Source: Diphasiastrum complanatum
Taxonomy: Eukaryota > Streptophyta > Lycopodiopsida > Lycopodiales > Lycopodiaceae
DNA: 64,000 nucleotides
Assembly (NCBI GenBank): GCA_029204225.1
Contig: CM055093.1
Location: 22,563,436-22,627,435 of the forward strand
Direction: 5' to 3'
Shown piece by piece: positions 1 to 10,988 of this stretch. The notes below the pieces were generated by a model. That model worked only from the letters and a program-made list of their open reading frames with translations. It made no database searches and was not told the origin of the DNA. The number at the start of each line of letters is the position of its first letter. Within the stretch, counting starts at the first letter, position 1. Position numbers and translations under genes: made by a program.

Positions 1-1060
1 TAATCGAGCGATTGCTTGTTTCGATGCAGACTCTAGCTTAGTATTCCATGCAAACAAGATATGAAGATATATTAATTTCTCTATGATTCTCACCTCTCCA
101 TGAAGTGTGCAAATATGCACATTTTGTAAAGGGATTGGTAGTACTTGTTTCCAGTTGGGATCTTCAATATCTCTTGAAACTCTTGTGTTCCTTGAAATGT
201 CATTTGATGATTTCATACAATATAGACATGGATGTTTTGAATTTGCTCCATGAGATACATTGAACATACATTTCAATGACTTCAAGTCTCCAGCTAAATG
301 CCATTCCACCAAAAAATTCACCTCTTTCAGGAACACTAAGTACTTTGCCATTCATATGATCCTTTATGATATCTGGATAACTTGTTCTGCTAAAAATCCA
401 GGAAAGAACATCGTGATCCTCCTTGATAACCTGTTCAACATAAGGAATCACAAGTTTTTATGTATTCAAAACAATTACCAAAAGAAATTGCACATGAATA
501 ACAGCCATTTTTTTACTTGAAAACATGCTAGCCACCATATGTTGTTTTCTGATTGCACACTGAAGTTGAGATCCCTTGAGTTTGTTGCATTGCTCAATGC
601 TCCATTCATCAGAGTAATACTTACTCTTTCCAACTTTTGTCCTTTTATAACTTCCGATTCATCTAGATCTGAAAAGGGCGAGAAATGGGAAATTTTCTTA
701 CATGCAATTGTCCAAAAGCCTCTTTAATAATTTTAAATATACTGGCATATGCCTCCCTGCTAATACCTAAGAAATCACATGCTCCCTGAATTAATGTTCG
801 GTACCTTACCAACCTCATTCATCAAATCCTCAGTGACCTTGGACTTGATTCAAGAATACCGATTATTGTCCAATAAAGACTTTGTGGACTTGGTTGTCAA
901 TACCGAACTCAGTGATTTTCCGATCAGGTCATTGTCCTTCAGATGCTGATTTGCAACCAATGCTAATCTGCAAATGATTATGAAAATCAAGAAACCCAAA
1001 TAGGACACATAATAAATGTCATGCTACTTCACAAAACTAAAATAAAACTAATTCAAATCA
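1..1060 (-). other. Decayed coding-like segment of unknown identity
   Basis: No recognisable gene. The minus strand shows short coding-looking stretches in changing frames: an 83-codon open frame at 200-451, and a stretch near 690-800 reading roughly CDFLGISREAYASIFKIIKEA across the end of the spacer. It lies just downstream, on the same strand, of the coiled-coil ORF at 1066-1701, so it may be the 3' part of that element or an unrelated captured exon. I do not recognise the family, and no function is assigned. Confidence 0.25.
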
Positions 1061-1065
1061 AACCC

Positions 1066-1701
1066 TTACTTGAATGCTTGAATCCTTTTTCTCCGTTGGC
1101 CTCCATTTAGCGAAAGCTCATTAATGTCCTTCAGAATTCTTTTTCGCTTGTTTCTTTTTAATTTCTTTTCTAGTATGCGAGTTTCTTCTTTTAACTGGTC
1201 ATTTGATATACGTAATGTCTGAACAACTTGTCGGAATTGATCATTACTTGCATTCAATATGTATACATGCATTATCTTCTTTTGTTTGTAATAATGCGGT
1301 CTCTTTTTCTCTATAGTCAGCAAGCAAACCATTTAACATACATTCTAAACTCTGTATTTTCTGAACCGAGTTTGCAACACCATAAGTCGTCAATCTTTCA
1401 CAATAACCCAATAAACCGTTTTCTCCGTCACACAAAAACTTTATTGATTGTGTGATGGATTGGAATTGTGGAGCTTGCATCGAGCTCGGATCCAATGGAT
1501 ACAAACTTCCGTCAATCCACAAATTGTAATTCTTTCTTTGGTTGATTCTGTGAGCGCGATCATATCAAGTGGAGAAACTGTGGATTCTTTCACTACTCCT
1601 CTTTTAGCTATCGGAGCATTCTCGGCAGGGAGAACAATGTGTAGATGAAACTGAGACATCTTCGCAAACATTAGATGACAGACCAAAAAGAAAATAGACA
1701 C
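1066..1701 (-). pseudogene. Coiled-coil protein, copy 1 (unknown family, possible CACTA second ORF)
   Basis: Three overlapping minus-strand frames (1701-1441, 1522-1244, 1332-1066) read as one protein broken by frameshifts. The order is a basic segment around KRGVVKESTVSPLD, a conserved block with DGSLYPLDPSS and GLLGYCERL, then a heptad-rich Lys/Glu/Leu coiled coil ending in a basic tail. The same architecture recurs at 27.54-28.25 kb, with matching blocks YHLH/FHLH, DGSLYP and LLGYCERLT, so this is a repeated family. It lies downstream of and co-oriented with the TNP2 transposase relic at 3.1-5.5 kb, where CACTA elements carry their second (TnpA-like) ORF. That link is inference from position. 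I do not recognise the domain itself. Confidence 0.5.
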
Positions 1702-2569
1702 TATTATTCATCCATGATGTACATGAGATTCTATGTTTATTCTCTCGCTACTTAAAACGAGGGACACAATCTCATTTTCAAACTTGAAAAAGTTAGTTAA
1801 TGAGCGTTATAGGTTCTTGAAGTCGCAGTTGCATACGTCATAATCGTGTCATGTTAACTACACATTCCTAGTAAGGTTAAGCTAAACTGGACTTGAAAGT
1901 CCATCGGAGTTTTAAAATCCCGTGGTTTTTTGGGTCCTACGTGGCATTTCTTAGATGGCCCTTGTGATGTTTGTAACTCCTCTAATGTATTAGATGCATA
2001 CTCAAGCAAAGAATTTCTTCATGACAATATAGGCATAGAAGCAGATACAAAAGCTGATGATGAAGAGTGAACACTTTGTATTATGTTATTATACAATCAA
2101 TACATTTACATTGAGTACATATCATTTAATTATGATGCCCTTCTCTCTTGCTCTATGAATTTGCAAGCAAAGGCTGAACTTGTCATGATTTGATGACAAT
2201 GATGACTGAATGTCTTTGTTATCTTCTACTCAGCAATCATCTGATTTCTCTCTTTCTATATAAACTTGCATGCATTTCTAAATTTATTGTATTGTGTGAA
2301 TTTTTTTATTTGTCGAATCTAAACTTTGCGGTAGAACCATTGAAACAATTGACAAATGTAGTTTCGTTTTTCATTGGTTCCTCCATGTTGTGTATTTCGA
2401 TGAAATGCTCCACGTGCTTGCCAATGTGACTTCTCCATTCCTTGTGATGACCAGACACTCAGGCTTCCATATGTGTTTGCATAAAATGTTGTATGATCTC
2501 TTAGTATGTGCTGCAGATGTCAAAATCATAATGTCAGTCTTATGTTTGGATCTAAATATATAGAAAAAT

Positions 2570-2957
2570 TTAAAAGCATCTTGAAGAATTTATACTAGCC
2601 ATGTAATGAGTGATGTGATCTTCTCCCCATGCTTTTGATACTGCATCAACAAACTTGACACAAGTCTTCTGTACAAATCTCTTATCAATATCAGAGAAAT
2701 TATCTTTTCTTAAAATTTTAATCATACTATCAAATTTCTTCCATTTGCTGATCTTCAAAAGCTAATGGCGACGGTGACGATGAGTGAGATCGAGAAAGTG
2801 TATCGTGTGTTGTCGAGTGATCTGATAATGATGCACCACGTTCAATGTCATCATTAGCTTGTGAAACTTTCACATCATCCTCCGAAAATGTGTCATCGAA
2901 TCTGTCATCGCAATCTTGTTCATGAGGTGCATCAGTTGGCAGCGCCATGTTCTCCAC
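2570..2957 (-). pseudogene. Acidic/Ser-rich ORF followed by a basic ORF, unknown
   Basis: Two overlapping minus-strand frames. The first (2957-2730, 75 codons) starts MENMALPTD, is rich in Asp/Glu and ends in a Ser/His-rich run. The second (2758-2570) continues KKFDSMIKILRKDNFSDI and contains FVQKTCVKFVDAVSKAWGED. A single frameshift would join them. They sit between the TNP2 relic (upstream on this strand) and the coiled-coil copy 1 (downstream), so they may be the N-terminal part of the same second ORF. No family is recognised. The acidic then basic composition would fit a chromatin- or DNA-associated protein, but that is a guess. Confidence 0.35.
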
Positions 2958-3123
2958 AACATCTCTATCTTCAAAAATTCTTTTACTTCAAGGAGAGACA
3001 TCACGTACCACCATCTGGGATCTGACCGATCGGGGTGAAAGACCACCTGTAATTGATCGATGTTACCATAAATGTTGACTCGTAGTTAGTATCCATAGCT
3101 ATGTTACAGTTGCTTGGGTATTA

Positions 3124-5480
3124 TTATACAATATACACTTTTTGCAGTACATTGGAAATCGATTGATTGACAACAAAAGAGCATAGATATCTTGAAGACA
3201 TAGAAGAAATATACCTGCTCACATTGTTGAGAAAAATCAAATGTATCGCTTTGATCTGTCCAAAGCTTGGTAGATCAAATGGCAAAATAACCACTCTCAT
3301 CTTTTCTGACAGTTGCATTGGGACCATTGCAAATAACTTTGAACCATTTGACATCAAATGTGAAAAAGCTGAATTGCCTAAATCCAACTTCGAGGATGTC
3401 ATTGATTTTCCCACAATAATCAAGTTGAGAAGAGAGTAATTGGTGTCCGCCGTGCTTGCTCGACTCTCTTGGGTAAATTTTGCCATGACTCCACAATCGT
3501 ACGTGTTTCTATTTTTGTCAATGCGCTCCGTACAAAAGTGTCGTCCATGCATCCACAGTGCATTTGATTTTTTGTACTGGATGAAATGGAACTAAATGTG
3601 TTAGAGATACAGCAAACATGCACAAAATTGCACGTACAATTGTTTTAATTAACATGTGGATGTTGATCATCATAGCTTACATGTAAATCACACCCCCTTG
3701 CATATTCATGCTCTCTCTCTCTCAGTTACTTCTTGGTTGTTTGCCAAGGCTTCTCTCTAAGGGCCTCACATAGCCAATCAAGCGTCATGTCCTTGGGTAG
3801 AAGGGCGAGGTCAAGTGAATATGGTTGTCTTCTATGCCCTCTCTTGAAAGTGGCTCGAGCGGTCTGTCTACGAACCTTGGCCTCTTCGTATAGCGAAATC
3901 CACTTTTGCATTTCCTCGTTATTAAGAATGCAAAATTTTTTTATCTTCTCCCTGAAGGACTCACTCATTCTCATGATCGCTCCTTTTCCTTGAGGAATCT
4001 CCCCAACAACACACTCATCATCCTTCTTATCCCAAAGTCGAGGAATAGAAGGATCGCTATGAGCAAGGAACTCCGTGATGTAAACCGTGGACTCTTGCAC
4101 TAGCCATCCTTCCGCCATGCCACCCTCAGGCCTTGTTCTTTGTCTTTCGAAGCCTTTCAATGTTTTCAAATAAATCGTTCCAAGAAAAACATTCAATGGC
4201 TATGGACAGTGCTTGAATTACAAAAATGTATCAATGTTAGTGAGAGAACATGGGAATTACCAGAATAGCAATAGTCTAGGATGGACTAAGAATAGGCAAT
4301 TGACGCAAGTATATGATGTACCTGCAATGGCCACCTCATCTACCAAATGCACAATGAGATGCATTTGAATGGTGAGAATGGATGTGGAAAAGTGCTTCTC
4401 GATCAAACATGCTACCTCGATGGAGCTTTGTCTTGCCGCCTCAATGGATGCCAGTAGTATTTCCTTGGATGAAATGTATCTTCACAAGAAAGATAAACAA
4501 CAATGACATACACGTTAGTAAGATCATCACGTACCTCACCAAACCATTGATTTTGTAGATTGCACTCCTTAACTCCTCTTGAACCCTCTCAACACCAAGG
4601 GAAGCACAAACTACATGCACAAAAACAATTTGGTCATTGAGATACATATATGCGCAATTAGATCATCATGAAATCATAGGACATGCTTTAAAATGTAATC
4701 CACAATGTCGAGGTGGAAGCAACGTCAAAAAACATGCCATGCCAGCCTATAAAAATTTATGCCAGTCATGAGACTTTAGTCCACTTAACTTGTTGTCCCT
4801 TGTGAAGGCACGCTTTAGGCATCACATGTGTCTTGTCGGAATTCGAAATGAGGCTATTGCCTTTTTTACAATCGTCTCTTCTCTCCTCGAGAAGATCCAT
4901 GGGGCCTTTGGTAGGACAATTGAAGTCCCCACCGTTTGTGGCCATAAATCGGCCATCTTTTCCATAAAGTCATCTAGTGCGTCTTTTTTTTATCTTTCGA
5001 CCCAGTCAAGTGCTCCCAAATTGTACTCCCGACATTCTTGAATATGTGCATCGGGTCCAAAAGATGGTTTATCAACAATTCCTCCCAATATGGGAGTTCA
5101 TGAAATATTGATTACCTCTTCATGTCGGGAGGAAGTCGCCCTAGATCTTGATTGGATCTCCAAATTTGAAGCCAATCACTTGCCTACAATATTAACAAAC
5201 AAGCACACACATTTAATGCAGATTATATATCGTTAGAAGAAATATAAAAAGAGTAATCGTAAAATAAATAAATGACATGTACCATTAATTGGACCAAATA
5301 TGTATTGCACCTTCATGGAGTGAAGACGTCGTCCAGTTAGCCCATCACACATAGGGTGATTAGGTGGAAGGTATTGAGTGTGGCCCTCATAGACTATCTT
5401 TCATAGATGTTGTGAGTGATGTGCCTGCAAATACTCGCTACAAATAGGGCATGCATTGTAGCCACTAGTTTGGAGCCCTA
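3124..5480 (-). mobile_element. CACTA (En/Spm-type) TNP2 transposase relic
   Basis: The minus strand reads as a plant TNP2-like transposase in correct domain order but with many stops and frameshifts. At 5475-5284 it gives CPICSEY, KIVYEGH and LPPNHPMCDG, the zinc-cysteine part of Transposase_21. Near 5100-5030 it gives LPYWEELL and LLDPMHIFKNV, matching the usual LDVMHIEKNV motif. The 4440-4321 segment (HLIVHLVDE) and the 4196-3726 ORF (PEGGMAEGWLVQE) match DUF4218. The 3552-3275 ORFs (GRHFCTERIDKNRNTYDCGV, LDYCGKINDILEV) match DUF4216. CACTA transposases cut and paste via subterminal repeats. No terminal CACTA/TAGTG pair or target duplication was found, so the ends are unknown and the element is inactive. 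Confidence 0.8.
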
Positions 5481-5569
5481 CATTGAGATAAAACAACCAA
5501 CTTAATCGTGGGTCCAATGTTTGAATTGAAAGAAAATTTGTGGATGCACATAAAATTTAATATAATGCC

Positions 5570-6760
5570 ATGAATCGAACCAATAGCAAGGATATCTCAC
5601 TTGAACACTCCCCATATTCAGGAAAGTCATGCATTGTCCACATCAAGGTCCCATTTACTACTTTAGAGCGATGGTTTTGCAGTAGAGATTGGAAAGGTTT
5701 GGCTTATTTTAGTGTCTGTGTAGCTGTGGAAAATGGACAAGAATATTCTTTTGTCTTGTATGGGATCGACTAGGGCAGCAAGGGGAAATTAGTCACGGAG
5801 GACAAGCTTGGTTACTTGTGTGCATCTACCGTCAGCCCTGCTAAGTAAGTGACAACATGTCTTTGTATGGCCTAGTGGTTACATATATTTAGGTTTGCTT
5901 TGGTTCAAGGTACCTAATATACTTTTCCTTTCTTGCAGAAAGAGGGAAATACTTTTGTTGATGATAGAGGATAAGAACGAGAGGGAAAGTTGGTATCCCT
6001 CTAGATAACAAGGGTTTTAGGAGGTGGATGATGAAAGAAACATACTGGTGTCAATTGTATGATGTCACCAAATTGCTCATGTCTGCTTTGACCACACAAG
6101 GTGAGATTGCTTTCATTGTGCCAGAGGGCTTTGCAGCACATTTTAGAGTGCAGCAATTGAGGCACTTCGCTTTGGGATTTGCATATATCCATGATAAGAT
6201 GAAAAATAGCATTGTCAACCAGTCTGAAATACATCTGTCGACGAAAAGGGTCATATATAGGTATACACTTACTTCATTTACACCATGTACTAAACATGCT
6301 ATGTTGGTGCTCCTCTAACTGTGTTTATGTTTGTTCGTTTTGTAGATGGTTTATTGCTCATGAAGAGGCCGGGTCCCTGCCCTCGTTGCCAGAACAGATC
6401 CCATCATGGATGGACCCTCATGGGCCACAATTGATGTTTCCACTGGCATGGCTTGACTTAAGTATTTTTGATTGGGAGAGGGAAGCGTGCCCTTGGTGGT
6501 TGGATTACCCAACTGGCATGATACTTGCATGCGAGAAAGATCTTTTTGCAGAGTGAAAGAGATGGGACAGTCAAGTATCCGAGGAACCCGTGGTCGGATC
6601 CACATCTAAGGCCATGAAAGGGAAAAAATTAAGTCACAAAGAACTTCGGTCAAAGAGAGCACTCGACCTGGTGTCCAACAGTAGCGGGACTGCAGTTGAT
6701 TACACCGAAGAGCTATTGGAAGAACCCAAGTTGGGTCCAAGATGAATGGATATGATAATG
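5570..6760 (+). pseudogene. Possible spliced plus-strand gene relic, unknown protein
   Basis: Three plus-strand open stretches follow each other with plausible splice signals between them: 5570-5833, 5940-6262 and 6345-6750. Acceptor-like ttcttgcag occurs near 5939 and ttcgttttgtag ends near 6344; a donor-like aggtatac occurs near 6260. Residue blocks include KVPFTTLERWFCSRDW, GEIAFIVPEGFAAHF and PWWLDYPTGMI. At least two stops interrupt the middle part. No domain is recognised. It abuts the 5' side of the TNP2 relic on the opposite strand, so it could be a gene fragment carried by the transposon or an independent degenerate gene. Confidence 0.3.
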
Positions 6761-7040
6761 TGAATATTTTAGAGTTAGTTTTATGTATTTTTTTTTGTGT
6801 GTTTGGACTATTCACAGCTAGCGGAAGAGGTGTGAGAAGGTAGAGGAGGTCCTGAACAGCCTCTAAGGGCTTGAAACCCAAACCAACCAGCCAAAAAACC
6901 CAAAAAACACACCAATCTGTATTTTGGAGGGAAAAAGAGCCTAAAATCTCATCAGATTTTTATATCTCTAGAACCAATGGGAATTAGCCCTTGCATGACT
7001 GGCAGCAGCTCTAGGGTACTGTCCCAGACCTGCATAGAAG

Positions 7041-7668
7041 CCTGCGAGGGTTAGTTCCAAGCAGAAAAAAATCATAAAAAATTCAAAAAACCCTTGAAAA
7101 AATTCAAAAAATTTAAATCTTCATAAGAACTCTCGCAGAGCCCTCTGAAGTTCCATCTTAGTGAGACCAGGACACAGAGAAGCTTGCAAGAGTTAGTTTG
7201 ATGTCTAAGTGCCTGTGCGAGAGTTCCCAGTGAAAAAAAAAGACGGGAAAGTACTAGTGAACTCTCGTAGACACCAAAATTTTCAGTTCCAGTGGGCAAG
7301 AACTCTCACATAGGATTCTGAAGTTCCATCTCAATGAGACCAGGACACAAAAGAGCTTGCGAGAGTTATTTTGATTCCAGTGATCGAAAAATTGGGTTTA
7401 AGTGTTAAAAAAATCACTAAAAAATGAAGATCCAACAAATTCTTCTAGTAAGAACTCTCGCAGACCCTCTCAATTGATTCAGAATGATCATTTCCATTAG
7501 TGACGAAGCCTGCGAGAGTTAGTTTTGAGATTTGGTGAAGATCAAGCCAAAAAAGTGGTTTTGAACCCTCGTAGACAGTGAAATTTTCACTTCTTGCAAG
7601 AGTTAACTCTTGCAGAGAATTATATAGAACCCTCAAACAACCAACCCTCACACAAGAGAACCCTTGCA
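7041..7668 (+). repeat. Array of AACYCTCGCAGA / TGCGAGRGTT motifs with a ~170 bp duplication
   Basis: About fifteen variants of AACYCTCGCAGA or its reverse complement TGCGAGRGTT lie irregularly across this leader, in both orientations, for example at 7128, 7213, 7358, 7451, 7512 and 7563. Part of the array is a direct duplication about 170 bp apart: the blocks at 7126-7200 and 7296-7374 share GAAGTTCCATCT and GAGACCAGGACACA. The same motif recurs after pol at 14311-14603. Confidence 0.8.
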
Positions 7669-7887
7669 GACCAAATCAATGGAAAGATTTGCATCAGATC
7701 CAGCTACTGTCAAAATTTCAGGTCAATCAGTGCAAGGAGTAAAAAGTTATCAAGGAAAAACCACCGTAAAAGGCCTAAAATTCACTTCTGGCCGATCAGA
7801 TCGATCAGATCCTTGAGATCCAGACTGCATCCTACTGTATAAGCAAGATCCAATCACTTTGGAACCCACCATCAGATAAATCTGAGA

Positions 7888-9491
7888 TTGGGACGATCAA
7901 TAGCACGAAGGATAACAAATCAAGCACCACACCTTCCCAGATTAGCAGCCGTGCAACAAGAGGCAGAACCGAAACCAACACCAATGGATCCAATGGGCCA
8001 ACCCGTACCTGTCGCTCCCTTGCAAGTAGTCCGGAGAGCACCACGGATGGAAATACCAAAATACGATGGATCATCAGATCCCATCCGATTCCTCCAAATC
8101 TATGAACAAGCTTTGAAATCTACGGCGAACGGACACCTACGGAGAAGCTGATGCTGTTTCCCATGTCCTTATTGGCAGTGGCTCAAGATTGGTTTTTTAA
8201 CCTGTCAGAGGAAGAAAAATCCACCTGGGAAGCGGTTAAATCAATTCTCATTACGTGCTTTAGACCAAAAAAGTTCCTAGAAGATCCGTTTCTCTTGCTG
8301 AGCAAGGTCAGGATGGGAAAACGAGAAAGGGTCAAGGACTATATTGAACAGGTCAAACACCTACGATCTGAGTGCAGTGCAGCCCTAACTCCCGATCATG
8401 CGGTGAACATGTGGTTCCTAGCCGGACTACCACGAAGCATCAGAAGAGAACTGAAAGGGAGTAGTACGCTACTCTATAAGAAGCTATGGAAGATGCCATC
8501 AGAGAAGAGGATGAGGGATCTGACGACGAATATCCATCCACCCACACCCCTACTCCCTTGATCGCATCATCATCATCAACCGCATCTGCTCTATCCACAG
8601 AACTGTTGTTGGAGTAAATGACGAAATTACACAAACAGCAAATGGAGCAACTTACGGCGCAGTTTGACCAGAAACTGAAGGCCTTAAAGGAGCTGTAGCA
8701 GTAACGCCACATCAACCGGAATCAAACCAGCCGCAGTATTCAACACGGAAAAATGTATGGTGTTCAAACGAGTGTCCAGTCCTAAAGCAAAATCTGAGAC
8801 TGACACATAGATTCTACCATCTGTGCAATGCAACATCGCACGATATGGCATTTTGCCCGTTCAACCTCGGATTGTTCAATAGAAGAGAAGTCCTTATCAA
8901 ACTTCTTGTCCCTACCATCAAGGGGCACCCAACGCGGCACCAAGGTACGGTGCACCAAATCAACCACAATGTATGGCCTTACCTGCTCCACCAGGGCCAG
9001 CCAATCAACAAGTGGCCCATGTAAACCTGACAGAAGCGAAACTAGAGATGCAAATGCCACCTCAACCTGAGAAGCAGCAATGGTACGGACTGGATGAACC
9101 ATTTATGGATTCTACCATAAATGAATATGTTGCGGCCTATGCAGCTCAAACTCAGCGTCAAGGCAGAAGAAATTACGGCTGCTACGGATGCGACGAAGGA
9201 CACAGAATTGCGGAATGTCCCTACAAGGGACAATATACATCCTTCTGTCGAGAATGCGGTTATGGGCACTGTTACAAGAATTGTCCATTTAAACCTGGAA
9301 CCAGTGCACTTCTTAACTTCATTGCAATACAACAACCAACAGTTCCAGCAGGGATGCCATTAGGTAGACACCAACTCCACGATCCTGTGTTAGCTGTTAC
9401 GCGAGCGCAGAAGAGGAAGGAATGGCTCCCTCACCACTACCATTGGTCACTGACGACCAACCCTCAACTTCAGCGCCATATCCGAATGTGA
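7888..9491 (+). pseudogene. gypsy gag (Athila/Tat-like) with two CCHC-like knuckles
   Basis: The gag capsid-type domain spans two frames (7888-8151, 8151-8561), with blocks KYDGSSDPIRFLQIYEQ, AQDWFFNLSEEEKSTWE, KERVKDYIEQVKHLRSE-like and LAGLPRSIRRELKG, typical of the Retrotrans_gag family. A later frame (8973-9491) carries two zinc knuckles, CYGCDEGHRIAEC and CRECGYGHCYKNC. Both are CX2CX3HX4C, one residue shorter than the standard CX2CX4HX4C. Gag would coat the RNA and form virus-like particles. Several frame changes separate the capsid part from the knuckles, so this copy is broken. Confidence 0.75.
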
Positions 9492-9810
9492 GGGAAGAAA
9501 GAAGGTAGTACCAGAAAATAAGACATTGGGTACAGAAAGCACAAGCGGAGGAAAAAGAGCAAGAAAGAGTTAATCCCACAGAACCTCTAGTTGGCGTCAA
9601 ACGGGAACTGCAAGCGGGCACTGATCAAAATGATCGGTTGCACCAACATGAACCACCTTTTCACATGGTGGAGCCCGAGGAACCATGCATTGAAAGGCTC
9701 ACACTTTTATTGTCAAGCCGTGTTAGTTTACCATCGGAGAACTACTGCGGATTGCACCACTAGCAAAAAGCCTTCTAGCTGAATGGGCCAAAGCGGATGA
9801 GGAGCCAGTA

Positions 9811-10215
9811 GTGCCTAAGCCCATATATTGTACAGGCTATGAAGAAACAAGTAACGTCCTCCAAATCGGAGCAGCATGGAAAAGTGAGGAACACAACATC
9901 ACTTTGCCCATCAAACACAAGAGATACGAGGATGAGGCAACAGTGGTAGATGGAGGATCGGGTGTCAATTTGATCTCCACTACTTTATATGAAAAATGGG
10001 ATTTGCAAGGGTTGAAGCCTGCAAGATTCTCCATCAAGCTGGTAGATCAATCTTGTGTGAAACCAAAAGGTGTAGTTGCCGATATTTCTGTAAAGATAGC
10101 ATGCATGCAGTTGGTGATTACTTTTGTAGACATGGATATACCTGAATCTCCATCTACATACCGTGTTTTACTGGGAAGACCATGGGTGAGGACTGCGCAA
10201 GTAGTACACAACTAG
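9811..10215 (+). pseudogene. gypsy aspartic protease domain
   Basis: A single 134-codon open frame holds a retropepsin-like domain. The active-site motif is VVDGGSGVNLIS, with DGGS in place of the usual DTGS or DSGA, followed by a C-terminal flap region ending YRVLLGRPWVR, which matches the conserved LLGRPWL-type strand of Tat/Athila proteases. It lies about 320 bp after gag and 770 bp before the RT frame, so the polyprotein is interrupted. The protease would process Gag-Pol. The Asp is retained, so this domain on its own looks less damaged than its neighbours. Confidence 0.75.
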
Positions 10216-10485
10216 GGTACAGGAAAACTCACCTTCGAGAACAGAGAACAGGCTGTAAAGGTTGATCCAACCAAATGGGCGGTGAAACCTATTGCACCCA
10301 AAGCTGATGACAAATCATCCACGATAGATCACATGATTGATCGCACAAGGCCAGCCAAGGGAGGTCACTATGATTCAGAGACGGATGTTATGATATGAAC
10401 AGATGCATTAGCAACTATTGACTGCCAGACATGTCAATATAAATCAGATCCAAAACCTAGTACATCTTCACCCAAATGTTACACC

Positions 10486-10981
10486 ATGGACACACCAATC
10501 ACATTTGGGGTGAATATGATAAACGTAGCATGGCTGTCAGCGGAGCCTATTGAGAACCCAGTGGACTACATCACATGGACCCAGATTGTTACGGAACCAA
10601 GAAAGTACCAGCTCAACCACCACAAAGTCTGCTATGGCAAAAGTCTCAATGATCGATCCACCCAAGGCACCTGTGAATAAGAAGAATCAGTTGAATCAAT
10701 GCTACAACCAGGTGATCCGATGGAGTGATCTACCCAAAGAGGCGATAGCTACAGTGGATGTTGATATTCACAAGCATGAGGCGAATGTCACGGCAGTCCC
10801 GGTGAAAGACAACAAGGATGAATCCACCAAAATGACAAAAAAGGATAAAAAAAAAGTGTTGGATTATTTGAAGTCAATCAAGATAGACTCAAATACAACG
10901 TCATCTTCTACACAGGTGACAGAAAATCAAAAAATGACCAGTCGGGCTAAGATCAATATGCTAAAAGAGGAATCTCGATGA
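10486..10981 (+). pseudogene. PR-RT linker region of the gypsy polyprotein
   Basis: Two overlapping frames (10486-10680 and 10550-10981) between protease and RT encode a hydrophilic Lys/Asp/Thr-rich segment without a recognisable domain. The second ends shortly before the RT frame opens at 10989. Such a variable linker is usual between PR and RT in Athila/Tat elements. The frame change near 10600 shows decay. Confidence 0.45.
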
Positions 10982-10988
10982 GCGCGAG

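Noticed and set aside
3167-3439. 90-codon plus-strand ORF
   Set aside because: Antisense to the DUF4216 part of the TNP2 relic, which is the recognisable strand.
1-7000. Terminal inverted repeats of the CACTA element
   Set aside because: CACTA and TAGTG pentamers occur, but none as a convincing pair with repeated termini and a 3-bp duplication.
7041-7668. CRISPR-like repeat array
   Set aside because: Motifs are short, in both orientations and irregularly spaced inside a plant retroelement leader; no equal spacers.
7855-7880. Primer-binding site for the plus-strand Athila/Tat-like element (tggaacccacc)
   Set aside because: It does not match any tRNA 3' end that I can name, and no LTR end could be defined beside it.
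8782-9335. Minus-strand ORFs opposite gag
   Set aside because: Antisense shadows of the gag and zinc-knuckle coding region, which has clear family motifs on the plus strand.
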